Of a stretch of DNA of 64,000 nucleotides, positions 1 to 12,700 are shown in pieces. This DNA comes from Coccinella septempunctata (Eukaryota; Arthropoda; Insecta; Coleoptera; Coccinellidae): positions 26,660,856-26,724,855 of the forward strand of contig NC_058194.1 of NCBI RefSeq assembly GCF_907165205.1, read 5' to 3'. Each line of letters starts with the position of its first letter. Positions within the stretch are counted from its first letter, which is position 1. The notes beneath the pieces are model-generated. The model did not search any database, was not told the DNA's origin, and was given only the letters and a program-made list of their open reading frames with translations. The position numbers and the translations under genes were made by a program.

Positions 1-1347
1 ATTACTTTCAACCAATGCATCAACTCAGTGTAAGAACCCAAGTCAATATGGATGTTATTATGCAAGGGCATAGAAATACCATCCAGTTTCCCCTTATAGT
101 TTCCATAATGGATAAATAAGTTATTCAGTTGTCTAGAAATACTTCTAGCAAACATTTCCTTGTATTTCTCGAAACGCCTCCTCTGTTCTTGGACAGCACT
201 CATTTGCAGTAATGCTTTATCAATATCGGAGTTCATAGCATCTTTCAAAGCATTACCAGCTTCAATTGCACTTTTCATACCCTCAGGAGTGGTAAAATCC
301 GACTCCTCCAATATTTTCTGATGTTTATGAGAGAGATTGAGCCGAGTCTGAAATATAATAGTATCCTATGAACCATTCCATAAAAAAAATTTAAATAATG
401 TACAATTCAATTGCTCAGTGCTTCTGTTCTCTTCATCCTTCTCTTACCACTATTTTTTCCAATTCCTCTAAGAGCAATAGATTATTTTTATTAGCAATAG
501 ATATCATAGAATTTTTCTTTTCCATTTTCTCCATAGTTTCCTTAACATGACAAAGAATTTCATCATATGAATCTAGAAGAGACTCAAGCCTTTCTGCTTC
601 TTCGATAGCCTCATTCAAATTCTTCATTAATTCTTCGACCTGTTTTTCTGATGCAAGAACACATTGGACATTCTTTTCATCTAACATTGATAATTCTTTT
701 TTCAAAAGTTCCATGAAGGACTCTGCATTTCCAATGGTAAACTTACATTCTTGCATTAAACTAAAATGAGAATAATCCAATCTAAATATTTACACCACAC
801 AATTAATATGAGCTCACTTCATTAGATCCTCCTGCTCCTTCTCTGTAATAGCCTGAAAATCATCGTCATTGTCATTTTCCATTTCCATTAAATCAGAGTT
901 TTCGAATTTATTCTCAGGGGTCATTGCATATTCAGATACCCATGATATAGGTACATTTTTAAATGTAGGCATTTCTTTCAGGATATGTTTTTTAGCCTGC
1001 CTCCATAAGTTGTAAATGAAAGACTGCCTCTCCCTAGTGTCTGAAGCAGTCCATCTATAAACTTTATCAAAATACATATCGAACTCCTGAGTCTCTGGTG
1101 AATCATTGTGACCATCAATCGACTTGAGTTCGGCCAAAGTCCATGTTCTTTTACGTTTGAAACTGTGCTTATCAGTTTGCTTTAGCTGAACTATTGATAT
1201 GTTTACCGGAACGGTAGTACTGCTAACAATGCAGAGGAAAGATGATTTCTTTTTTTTTAAGTATTTCCCAACATTACAGCAGGTAATAAGTCTTTCCTCA
1301 TTGGACTGAAATACTTCTTTTTGCAGAATTCGACTTATAGAAGTCAT
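1..1347 (-). CDS. Sec3: Exocyst complex component 1 (Sec3), 5' part, runs off the left edge
   Basis: Exons on the minus strand: 818-1347, 448-760 and 1-347 (continuing beyond the window). The frame stays open across both junctions (donors GTGAGC and GTAAGA, acceptors TTTTAG and TTTCAG). Exon 1 starts at the ATG ending at 1347 and encodes the N-terminal PH-like domain that binds phosphoinositides in Sec3 proteins; the key stretch is KRKRTWTLAELKSIDG followed by a conserved YRW and a RERQSFIYNLW motif. Exon 2 is a predicted coiled coil rich in Glu, Leu and Lys. Exon 3 encodes the start of the helical rod, with a motif like SRQLNNLFIHYGN and ELMHWLK near the left edge, matching vertebrate EXOC1. 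The protein belongs to the octameric exocyst, which tethers secretory vesicles to the plasma membrane. About 297 bp separate its start from that of eIF3m, so the two probably share a promoter region. Confidence 0.93.
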
Positions 1348-1643
1348 ATTTAGAAAAGGAAAATATGAAGAGTTCTAGAGTTATTCACATAACTTTTAAT
1401 TCTTGATATTAATCTACGCCCAATTATTTTGTAGGTGCTCAAGTTGACGTTTCAGATAATTAGGTTAGGGATGTGTTTACCTCTTTTTTCTATGGTACCT
1501 TGTCAAAGAAATCAAATTAATTAAGTGATCTGTGAACTAACCTAATTCTTCGTTTCTCACCCTTCGTAAGCTACATTACAAGCTGGTGGTTTTTTATATT
1601 TTTCATTGTTACATTTGAACGGAAAACATTTAAGAAGCAAAAA
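1348..1643. promoter_or_regulatory. Shared divergent promoter region of Sec3 and eIF3m
   Basis: The 296 bp between the two start codons must hold both 5' UTRs and both core promoters, since the genes point away from each other. I see no clear TATA box. This is inferred from gene layout only. Confidence 0.5.
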
Positions 1644-3135
1644 ATGCAGATCCCACCTGTTTTTATAGATGTTACTCTGGAAGACCAGGTACTGATTATA
1701 GTATGTCTCATGCGGCAACTATTAATTGGCTTTTTTCAGGCGTTGGAGCTTAGGTCATACTTCAAGGGATTGGGAGCTGAAATATCCGAAGAGAAATCTC
1801 CGAAAGGTATTGAAGATGATCTTCATAAAATTATTGGTGTTTGTGAAGCGTGTTTTAAAGAGGGGAACGAAAGCGAAGTGGAAATGATACTCAATGATAT
1901 TGTGTCCATTATGGTTTTGGTGAGTGTTGTCGAAATAACAATGTTGCTAATAGATATTGAGAATTGCCGGAAATTAATGGGAGAATTATTGTTTAGATCC
2001 CTTTAGATAGATGTGAAAGTATCATTATGGCCTTCTGTGAGAAACTGAGCAAGGCGCCTGGCCAAAAATTGGGAATTAGTTGTTTGAGGGTGTAAGTTTG
2101 CCATAATTCATCATATCTTCTGAAAAATTATTCGTTTGTATTACAGTCTCTGGCTCCTCTTCCAATCATTAGATGAAAGCTCTCCAATTCGCTACAATGT
2201 CTATTATCATATACTATTGATTGCTAAACAGACTGACCAAGTCAGATCTGTTTATGAGGACATTGCCCATCTCAAACAATTATTTAATAAATGTCCTCCC
2301 TCTAACGAGCAACTCCAGAAACTCTATAGACTTTTACATGAGGTTCTCTTGAAAAGTAATGAAAGGTAATTTATGTATATGAAAAATTATCATCTCTTCT
2401 AATAATCTATTAAATTCAACTCACAGTGAAAGTAATTTTGTTTTGTCGATTTTATTTTCCAGTGAGCAAGCTGCTAAAGTTATGATTGAACTTCTGAAAA
2501 CCTACACTGATAAGAATGCCTCTCATGCTCGAGAAGATGCAATTCGTTGTATAGTCTCTGCCATGGCAGATCCAAAAACATTCCTGCTTGATCCTTTACT
2601 CTCCCTCCAACCTGTGAAGTTTCTCGAAGGAGAATTGATACACGATCTACTGAACATATTTGTCAGTGAGAATTTGACTGCTTATCTCAAGTTTTACAAT
2701 GAACACAAAGAATTCGTGACTTCCCAAGGATTGAACCATGAACAAAATCTGCAGAAAATGCGTCTTCTCTCTTTCATGCAGTTGGCAGAGAGCCAGCCTG
2801 AACTGAGCTTCGATCTTATTGAGAAGGAACTTCAGTTGAAACCTGAGGATGTTGAAGGGTTCATTATAGAAGGTGAATTATTTAGTTTCATCTTGTTCAA
2901 TTCAATTAATTCAAATTTTTTTCCAGTATTGAAAACTAAACTTGTTAGAGCACGGATGAATCAGTCTGCTAAATCTGTGTATGTCACTAGTACCATGCAT
3001 AGAACCTTTGGACGAGCCCAATGGCAACAGTTGAGGGATTTGCTGTTCTCTTGGAAATCCAACCTTAGTTCTATTCAAGAGGGCATGAAACATGTTACAC
3101 AAACACAATTGGAATTATTGAGCCAAAGTCAATAA
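1644..3135 (+). CDS. eIF3m: Eukaryotic translation initiation factor 3 subunit M
   Basis: Six exons: 1644-1688, 1740-1919, 1997-2091, 2147-2365, 2463-2872 and 2927-3135. They total 1158 nt and encode 385 residues, the usual length of eIF3m. The start is MQIPPVFIDVTLEDQ. The helical repeat region carries blocks such as LWLLFQSLDESSPIRYNVYY and DAIRCIVSAMADPKTFLLD. The C-terminal PCI domain (roughly residues 220-350) ends with the SVYVTSTMHRTFGRAQW block typical of eIF3m. The protein is a structural PCI subunit of the eIF3 complex, which acts on the 40S ribosome during initiation. Intron 1 is only 51 nt, in phase and free of stops, so its retention would simply add 17 residues. An AATAAA overlaps the stop codon. 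Assignment is firm from whole-length similarity. Confidence 0.96.
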
Positions 3136-3136
3136 A
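3131..3136 (+). promoter_or_regulatory. Candidate polyadenylation signal of eIF3m
   Basis: AATAAA overlaps the eIF3m stop codon, which would give an extremely short 3' UTR. Other AATAAA copies downstream (for example near 3260 and 3340) could be used instead. Confidence 0.35.
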
Positions 3137-6100
3137 GGACATTCTTACCCTACCTTCCCTGTTTCTTATTTTAAAATACCTTTTTATTTCCGGACATAAT
3201 GAGGGTGTCATTTTTTTTGTAAACAGTGAATAATTCTAAAATGAACATAGAATTTGAAAATGAAATAAAATGCAGGGTGTTCCATTTGAAATAAACGAGT
3301 TGATCTGCCTAATGTCTTTGTACTAAATTCAAACAGATTCAATAAATCTCTTTCTACATAAACTTCTGGTGGCAGAAGCTGTATAGCAGATGAAATCAGA
3401 TGTTGAAAAAAAGTCCAATTTATCGAAAAACTTTCGTTACAGCGCGAAAATAATGAAAAAACTGCCAATTTTGTTGAAACAATATATCTGTATTTTCTAC
3501 TGTAGATTTAGACCTTAACGAATAAATTAAGAGCATTGAATTTTCTTCATTAAATGAAACCCTTATGAAGATGTGACTTTTATTAATGAATAATTTTCAA
3601 GTTGAAAAGTGATACATTTCTCCTCTTTAAATTTTTATTTTATTTACAATATGGATTTACATTAACTATCAGTAATAATGATTGGCCATAACTAAAAATA
3701 AATGTATAAAACTAAAATTATCTAAATAGCATCAATCAATCAAATCTCACAATGAAATAATTATATTTACCTACAAAAAAACTAAATGAAAAACATTTTT
3801 AAGATATTCTAAAATCGAATAACATATTTATCAAATTATATTTATAAAATACTATTAACTTAAATTGAAAAATCCGATTGAAGGCGGCAAAACCTTGTTT
3901 CCCATAATCTGGAATTAAATACTTATTTGCGAAAGAATTATTAAAAAAAATTGATTGTGCATAAATTATGGCCTCATTTTAGCACCACTAAAATTTTGAT
4001 CGATAAGGAATTCATTGAAATGTGAGATCTTCCATATAATTCATGAAGTATTAAAAACTCAGAACTAGCAGATTCATAGATTGTCAATATTAAATAGAAT
4101 TAAATCCTTTATCTGGTAGTAATTGTGCAATACGACATTTGTTTCTGAAACTTGCATATCATATCAAATCTTCAAAGAAATCCCTTGCATTCTGATATTG
4201 ATTGAACTCAATTTACTGTTCAAAATTAATTGGTTTTTGCTTTCAAAACACTCCATTTCCAGGATCTTAGATGAACAAAACTACTCAATGACAACAAAAA
4301 TTCAATTCAGGTTACTGAATTCAGCGAACCTGGATTGACAATAGTCATATTGCAATAAATTTATTTTTTGAATGTTGTTCAAAACAAAATCAACAACATT
4401 TTGAACTTATGAAAGTCAAGTTTCCTAGGATTCTGAAATATGTATCGACATCACAAAATTTATGAAACATTACTAGTTATGCGAACTTGTATTATTTGAA
4501 TCCAGAATTTTTCTCCAGCTTGAATTTTGTATGAATAGAACTATTTTTCGAGGTCAATTTCAAGCAAAACAGCACAATTTCTTCAACTCAGGATATTTGG
4601 CATTTTGCTGCCCACAGTTTATCCGAGAAAAAATAACATTCGGAGAACACGCACTCGAAATTTTCATATCTTATAACAAGTGACAACAGTTAACAATGCA
4701 AATTTGTTGTCTTTTGAATTACACTATCACATTTCACAAAAGGGAAAAATGCGAAAGCAATATATGCTTGACGCCTTTTTAAGTGATTCAGAATATACTT
4801 TTGTATTTCACTAAGCTTATATGCTATCGTATTTAGTAAATAAATCTAATAGATATGTCAAGTCCAAACAGGAAAAACATGGTAAATCTTGTCATCTTCA
4901 ATCAAAAGAGTTCCGAAGTGATTACAGCTCAGCAAAAAAATCACTCTTTTCAAGAATATTCTCATTAGTCAACTCTAAGTTTGAACAAGAATGAGGTTGA
5001 CTAGACTTTTGAAAAAGATGGAAATTCAACCGAATTTATAAACCTCAATTCTCGTCAACTGAAATAATTTCATAGAACCTACGATCAAGATATGAATTTT
5101 AATTTCTGCTTCAATGAAAAATCACTAATAATGTGCATTCAAAGAAAATCTTCGTAAAATAGGCTTTGGAATTTTGGAGGTGGATGTTCTAAATGTGGTT
5201 CGTAGTTTGTTCCACAATATTATGTGCAAGATAAAAATAAGTAACCATCTCGATGACATTAGCTTCTAGCAAAACTTACGATATGAACGAAAATTGCTAG
5301 CAGATTCTCGCAAAATCTGAAACTCATTCTTGACAGTTTTATCAAAATTGAAAATAACCACAAAATGATATAGTAGAAGCTCAGCTGAGTATTACGTTCA
5401 AGCACAGAATTAAAACCTCAAAAATTCCATAGCTTACTCGACAAAACATGTTATTTTTACAATATCACAGTAAAAAATTACTGGGAATACACTTTGACCC
5501 GGAATTAAATTTCCTTATCTCTTTGAACAGACGAAACTGAAAAAAAGGTGAATTGCATTTCATCTCAATGAAAGTCAAATACATAATAGCTTATGCGTAA
5601 TCGAACTTAACTTAAACTGTTAAAAGTGAAAACATGCAAATTATCTTATTTCTAATACTTTCAACAGCTTAGTATGTCATGCCTGTGATCCAATGTTTAG
5701 TAAAAAAATGCAGAGAGGGGGAAATATAAAGGAATAGAAAAATTTTGAATAAAAAACTTAACTCATGACAGAGTATTATATATTAGAAAACAGGAACTGT
5801 ACAATTTTTCTTGCATATTATCCAGATAATTTGATAATATAAAATAGTATTTCTTTCAAATTTTGTAGAACACAACTAAATCATACTGTGAGTGTTAAAG
5901 AAGACATACTGAATAAATTTCAATTCAAAAATTCACTGCTTCATCCTTTTTATTCCATTATTTGCCAATAAAATCACAAAATGAAAAAAGTTAGTTCAGA
6001 AAAATTATCATCTATTAAAACTCATAAGTAACCACGGACTGCAATAAAATACATAATCACACAAAGTATTTTAGAATTTGATTGTATATAAAGAAAATTC

Positions 6101-6356
6101 TTTTTTCAATAATGGTGATGGCAAATTGAAAATTATAATATTTATCAATTTATTTTTTCAACTCACCATTGCAGAAAAAAATTATCAACAACACCACACA
6201 ATATCAAGACCATCGAAATGACCAATGAAGTTCATTTCACAAAAGTATTCAATACTATTTTCCTCTCCTCTCAACATTTTAAATCACCTAAAATTGCGTC
6301 AAATGATTGATCCATGAATATATAGATCTAATCAAACACTCCACATCCGAAGGTGC
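3137..6356 (-). other. AT-rich non-coding stretch, probably including the Ras 3' UTR
   Basis: About 3.2 kb with only short, low-complexity reading frames and no recognisable protein. It lies directly downstream of the minus-strand Ras stop codon. Several TTTATT hexamers on the plus strand (for example 3579-3584 and around 3634-3645) would read as AATAAA on the Ras transcript, so a long Ras 3' UTR ending near 3.6 kb is plausible. The end of that transcript cannot be proved from sequence alone. Confidence 0.4.
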
Positions 6357-7024
6357 TTATAAGACAGAACACCTGAGCTTGAAAGGTCCTCGTCCATGCC
6401 CCACGATATATTTGTGGGGGCGTTTACTCCTGCTGTGTTTATCCTTCCTTATTTCTCTGACTAAAGTATAGAAGGCATCATCTACTCCCATTCGAGTTTT
6501 AGCTGATGTTTCCACAAAGGGAATTCCATATTGCTTAGCAACCTACAATTATAGTTCTCTTGAAAACAATTCATGCATCAACATTATGTTCCAGGCTCTG
6601 TCAACAATATTTGTCATACATTACTCACCTCTTTAGCTTGATTCATATCTACTGCCCATGAAGTTAAATCACATTTATTTCCAACCAATACCATAGGTAC
6701 TTCTTCAGCATCCTTAACCCTTTTGATTTGTTCCCTATAAGTTCCTATATCTTCGAAACTTTTAGCTGAATTAACAGCAAACACCAAAAGAAATCCTTCC
6801 CCTGTTCTCATATATTGATCACGCATAGCACTATATTCTTCCTGACCTGCTGTATCCAAAATATCTAAGAGGCATGTTTCACCATCTATAACAACTTGTT
6901 TTCGATATGAATCTTCTATTGTGGGGTCGTATTCGTCTACAAAGTGGTTTTGAATCAGCTGTATTGTAAGGGCTGATTTTCCAACACCACCAGCACCAAC
7001 TACTACCAGTTTGAATTCAGTCAT
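6357..7024 (-). CDS. Ras85D: Ras GTPase (Ras85D / KRAS ortholog)
   Basis: Two coding exons on the minus strand, 6629-7024 and 6357-6542, encode 193 residues. All Ras motifs are intact: P-loop GAGGVGKS at residues 10-17 with Gly12 and Gly13, switch I YDPTIEDSY, switch II DTAGQEEYS with Gln61, NKCD, and ETSAK in exon 2. The segment AKQYGIPFVETSAK...GVDDAFYTLVREIRKDK identifies the classical Ras subfamily rather than Rap or Ral. The C-terminus ends CSVL; a CAAX box with Leu last predicts geranylgeranylation, and the preceding basic residues (KR, HK, R) fit membrane binding. Ras is the membrane switch that links receptor tyrosine kinases to Raf/MAPK. Its start is 2.76 kb from, and divergent to, the sevenless-type receptor gene. 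Any upstream non-coding exon was not resolved. Confidence 0.97.
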
Positions 7025-9781
7025 CTTTGCAATTGCTTTTCCAATAAAACAGAAATTACAACACTTTTAATGCTTATAAACAACCTAATTCTTTCCTATC
7101 CTATGGCTGCATAATCACAGGTCACTCCATCAAGTAACAAACTCCTGTTCCACCACCATATATTCGTTGGAATATTCTCAATTGATTGTAATTAAGAATA
7201 TAGTTATATCACTAATACGCAACAAAAGTCATTAATACAACAAATTAATGCCCTCAATTTCAACTACTTCAATCAGACAGAAATGGTGATTGGTAAAATA
7301 GGAATAGCAATAGATACGAAGGAATCCAAGATCACGGTAAACAATTCATTGGTGCGTCATGGTGGTTGAATCACGGTTGCTGGAACAGTCAATGAGATAT
7401 TCTTCTTCTTGGTGTTGAAGTCTCTGAATCTAAGACGATTTTATATGGCTTTTTTTCCACTCAAAACTCAACAATCTTAGTTTTGAGTATTTTTTAGTAT
7501 CAATGATCGAATTTTTTCATATAAGATGTGTTCATCGGTGATCTTTATCCGTTTGGTTAGTTTTGACTATTACAGGTCCGTAATGAAAATTTTTTATAAC
7601 ATTCGAATATGGAATGGCTTCAAAAATTAGGCGAGTATTATGCAGCTGGGAAATTTTATAAATTTATGTCCAGTTGGACATAAATGGTACTCTGCAAAGT
7701 ACCGATATAATAAAAGAATAATAATTGTCATCTAGTGGTAGGTACCCAAGGGGTTGGTAATGTTCGGTTTATCAAACTTTTGTTTGAAGTGTTTTTCATC
7801 GATGAAAATCACTTCCAGCGATCGCTGGAAACGCTTCAAATTGAAGCTTGTTCCACAATTTCCAAAAGAAAAGCTGCTGGTGAAAATTCTGTAATCGATC
7901 TGTTCCAATGAAGAAGGGACTTCAAGGAAGCTCGAAGTTCTCTGACTGGCGAAGGAAGACAACACAAAGAGCTTCCATCCGGACATCAAGAAGAGGCATA
8001 TACTATAAAAAGATTAACGTATCTAATCGCAACTAGTAATACTGGTACTGAAAGATTCTTAAGGGATTAAATTTCCCATTTCCAGAAGTGGACGGCGCCC
8101 CCAAGTTTGATGATGAACGTTAATAGACCGCTTGCTCCACTTGTAATTTCGAAAGACAAGTTTCAATCACTGTGATAAAACCGAGAAAATTCGGGAACAA
8201 TTATAAGAACAGGAAACGAAGTTTGTACTTATTAACATTTTAACCAGGGCGGTATATTAGTGCAGCAGAAGTAATGTGAGTTAATTGTAAAGCAGCGGAA
8301 ACGGTTAAGCTTTGTTTGAGCATGTAATTATTTTTCATTCATTCACTTGTCCCGATTATTGAGAGGGGGCGTCCGAACACGTTGTCCAACATCAAAATGG
8401 TACAATTTAAGGTGCTGCAATGCACGGACGGTGTGCTGTAAACGGGGATCATTGCTAATATCACTCATTGATATCGAAGGACATGGTTATTACTTTATGG
8501 AATGATAAGTGTGTCAATTATTGTTCAGTTTCGCAACAGAGAACGTACACAAGTTTAATCGACTGTTTTTACTTAGCAAAAAAAGTTGAGTTCATCACGA
8601 AATTTACTCTGTTGAAAAAAGTGATTAGCCGAGTAATATGTTTTGCTTCATTATTTCAGTGAAGCTATTTTGCTATCCAAACAATTCCATATATTTCGAG
8701 ACTTTTATTTATAACACATGAGAGACTATTTTTTTTTTGAGGGTTAGATTCAAATCCATCAGGGCTGCATCCGCATCCATCTAGAGTTCTAATGAACTCC
8801 AGTATCTGATCTGAGACGGCTTGAAGGAAGCTGATATCCTGATTTCTTCTATAATTTTCTTGTCATTCCTTGCACAGACATCCAATGGCTTGGCATTCTG
8901 TACCAATGAGATGCCTCCTCTTCTACATTCGTCAGTTTCTTATAAGACCATTCTCATCATAGTCTTTTTAAAGTGAAAATGTCCTGTGAGGAAGCCAGGA
9001 AGAGGCAGATTTCTCCCCTGTTACTGGATTCTAAAGTCATTCAAGTCAAAAATCCTTCTTTTTGTTTCCCCATTTTTTGTGCTCCGATTTCATTTTCTAA
9101 AAATCACTTTTCCTCACCAGTGCGGATAAAAATCACAGCTGGGGGGAAATCGACTTTCTCGCACTAGTGCGGGTAAGTGACCCTTTCGAAACTGAAATGA
9201 GGGATGAAAAGTAGGAAAAAACGCTATGGAGTAGAAAAAAATGCCTGCCTGAACGAACAGAAATGATAGTTGCGTGCGGGAAAGTGTCATTCTCCGGACT
9301 TGTTAGGAAAATAACTATTTAGACCATTTAGATTTTTCTACTCCAGTACTTTTCACCTGATTTCTAGCACTCATTTCAGTTTGGAAAGTGTCACTTTCCG
9401 CACTAGTGTCATCATAATAAGAAAAACGTCATCATAATGCGAAATATAGAAATAGAGCAAAAAAATGCTTGGCACCAAGGTGCTTTCGAAAAATACCGCA
9501 GTCACCAATCCTAATGCCATATTCACACTATGCACGAGCAACAGTTACAGATTACCCAATATATATTCAAAATTTCAAAGTAGTAGTAGCAGTCATCAAG
9601 TTTGAAGCGCGTACTCTGCGCAATGCGGATCGCTCACGATTTCTGTGCGCCAAAGGAGCGAAATTTTGAATTTTGACACACAATTTCGGATAGACCGATG
9701 TAAACAATCAATTCGCGCCGAAGGAAAATTGTTCCGTCAACTGTGCGGTTTGTAATTTTCGTGAAAAATGATCATTAGTTC
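7025..9781. other. Intergenic region between divergent Ras and sev genes
   Basis: About 2.8 kb without a convincing reading frame. It must hold the Ras 5' UTR and promoter at the left and the sev promoter at the right. A MITE-like element lies at 9162-9408. The GC content rises just before the sev start (around 9600-9780), where CG dinucleotides are more frequent than in surrounding DNA, which suits a promoter. No other structure is supported. Confidence 0.5.
9162..9408. mobile_element. MITE-like element with long terminal inverted repeats
   Basis: The ends are the palindrome CACTAGTG (9162-9169 and 9401-9408). Inward of these, the left end reads as GCGGGTAAGTGACCCTTTCG and the reverse complement of the right end as GCGGAAAGTGACACTTTCC. 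Both continue into AAACTGAAATGAG and a GAAAAGTA motif with indels. The inverted repeats thus extend over 40 bp or more. There is no coding capacity, consistent with a non-autonomous DNA transposon. A further GTGCGGATAAAAATCAC segment just outside the left end suggests a nested or partly duplicated copy. Confidence 0.65.
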
Positions 9782-12700
9782 ATGACGAAGATGAGATCGA
9801 CGTTGATTATCGTGTGTTTTGTTTTGAGGACCATAAGGGCCGACTTGGATCTTTTAGATTTAGATGTGGAAAACGAGTGCGTTAAACACTGCCCAGTTCA
9901 GGTATTTTTTTTTATTTTCCTCACGATGCAATCAACTGAATTGCTTATCTTCTCTCACCTTGAAGTAATTCGGGGGAAATTCAAAAATTAATACACTAAA
10001 AAGTTTAAAAATAACAGCTTTTCGACCAAAAACTTTTATTATTTACTACGCACGAAATTTTTTCTTTCTGATTTCATAATTTGATTTTCGGTTTTGATAC
10101 AATCGGTCAAGAAAAATAGATGGAAAAATTTCGTACTTGTTATTTGTTTATTTTCAACATTTCGATGTGGCGCCACAAATTGAAATAAGCCAGCTTTGCT
10201 GCCGTCAAACAAGATAAACACAAATTTTAAAAAATTCTGAGTTTATGTTATATTTATCTGTGAATTTTCAATTTTAATTACCGCCTAATTGGTTCACTTT
10301 GAGTTACTATGTGAATAACGCACGTGGCTGATCCAAATGACCACCGGTATTCTATAGATAAATAAACGTCTCAGCAAAATTGGTTAAACCAAATTAATAA
10401 GGAGAGATATGGCGAAAGACTGGGCATGGAAATATTTTCACGCATTATCTGTTTTGTTTTTTTCATCGAAAATTGATAAAAATAGATATAAGTATGTATG
10501 ACTAATTTCAAAAGTTGCAATGAATTTTATAGATTCTCGCTAAATTCTCAAAAGGAAATAAAATATCTATGAATGTGAGTCATAGTTATATACTCAAAGA
10601 AAACAAAAAAAATATGAAAAATATTCTTAGAATCTCGTGAGTATCTAATGAGAATTGTGAATTGTATCTTGATATTTCTGTCTTCAAAGTTTACCTTCAA
10701 AGAATTGTTCTTGTGGGATGAGGACTTGAGGACATGTAAACACCCAAAAACTCTTCAATTAATTCGTAACTACTTTGCACCTGATGAAGCAGATGGAAAT
10801 TTTCGAAACGTCGCCAAATATAATTCAAGAGTTTTTGGGTGATTTTCTGTCCTTATCCAGCAAGAACAATTATTTAATCCTAATGAGAATGAACGAAAAC
10901 TCTGTTCATTTCCAATACACCAAAATGGGAGGAAAATAAATTTAAAAAATAGTTTGAAATTTCTGCAGACATGCTCAGACTCTGAAAATAAACTTATAAA
11001 AGAAATCTTCAATTATGCACTATTTATTTCATTTCATTAATTTTTAAAAGAAATAAATTGAAACCTCTCTAAAACTTTCGTCTTGAGAAATGGTATCGAA
11101 AAAAAATTAAAACCCCTTCCCTCTAGTTGTGGATCAACTCTGAAAATCGAAGAAAATGTTATTTTATGTTGGAACCGAACTCATGAAAATGGAAATATGA
11201 ATTGACACAACAATAAAACAAAAAGGTTTATAATTTTCCCTGTCCGCATACAAACCTTCGTTATAGTGGATACAATGAATTGAAGTAAATAGAAAAATGT
11301 TAGCCAAACTGACTAATTATCTGCCATTCGGACTATTTACAAATTTTACAAAATGTTTCTAATGAACCTCATAGACTTATCGATGTGATGTGTATAACAT
11401 TTGACCAATGACCGTTGATATTCCCCAAATTGTTTTTAATAACATCTCGCGTAGTGTGATAATTTAATCTTGCTTTTAAATTGAATTATTTATTGTTCAG
11501 CATGATACCCTAATTTGCGTACATGGTTTATGGTATCCTCACAAATTTCGAATCTTTCATTATTCTTTCTGGTGCAAAAGTTTGAATTAAATTTTTGACA
11601 TGGCGAATTCAGTGTCTTTTAACTAACTTATATCATTTCAGTCATCATTTCTACGATGTTTCTACAGAATGATGCTCCACCACTCACTTTGTAATTTCTA
11701 TAATTTTTATTTTCTCCCAATTCCCTATTTATCGTAAAAAATCATCAGGGAGAAAAGTTTCATATTATTAATTATTTTTGTTTTGCAACTGTTCCTAATC
11801 GAGCTTACAAAATTTTGAAAGTATCTTAGTTTTTGGGAAAAAACAAATCATTCACAATATTTCGTACAGCTCTTTTATAGAAACAAAAAATCTTCCTGAA
11901 TTCTAACAGACGAAGATGAAAAACTATTCTGTATTTTGTACCTACTGTCCGGAGTTTCCAGTGACAAAGAAAAATGGAGAGAAACATTAACATAAGAGAA
12001 TAATTTATCATATTATAAAAGATTTTCCAGTATTCAAAAGCAAATTAAAAACACAAAGCTCAATTATCTGTCACATTTTCAAGAATCCACCATTGTTTCG
12101 CTTCTATGAACTATTAAAATTGTCTTCGTTCTTATCCACTCGCGTCATCTGTGGTATTCCAAGCCACATCTACAGCACGAGCTGAAAATTAGCGACATCA
12201 TTGAATCGATTAGACTCCATGAAATGGCATTAACGAATAATTTGCTCAAGGATTCCAGGATATTGCACTTGAGAAAATAATAAACAGTTACCACATGTAG
12301 AAAGCCATGTGATACTAAGGGCAGAGATTAATTAAAACAATGCAATGCCCTCATACAGATCCGGCATTCTGTAAGTTATAATGATCATAGAGAAGAAGTC
12401 CATCTTTATTCGTGGATGACAAAAATTAGGGATACATCGATACATCTCACTACCTCATTTTTAATATTCAAGTATACGATGTTCAGTATAAGGACTTTAA
12501 TAAGAAAATGTTTTAAGTATTCACTAAAAGAGATATAGATGAAGGACAGAAAAGGATCGAAGAAAATATGTAGTTATTAGGAATTTTAAAATATGATGGA
12601 CCATAGAAAAATGAGCCAGAGGGTTTGTCCAAGGATTTAAAACCCATAATTAGAACAGATTTCTAGACTTCGGCCCTGATATGTCACATTTCTTTCATTA

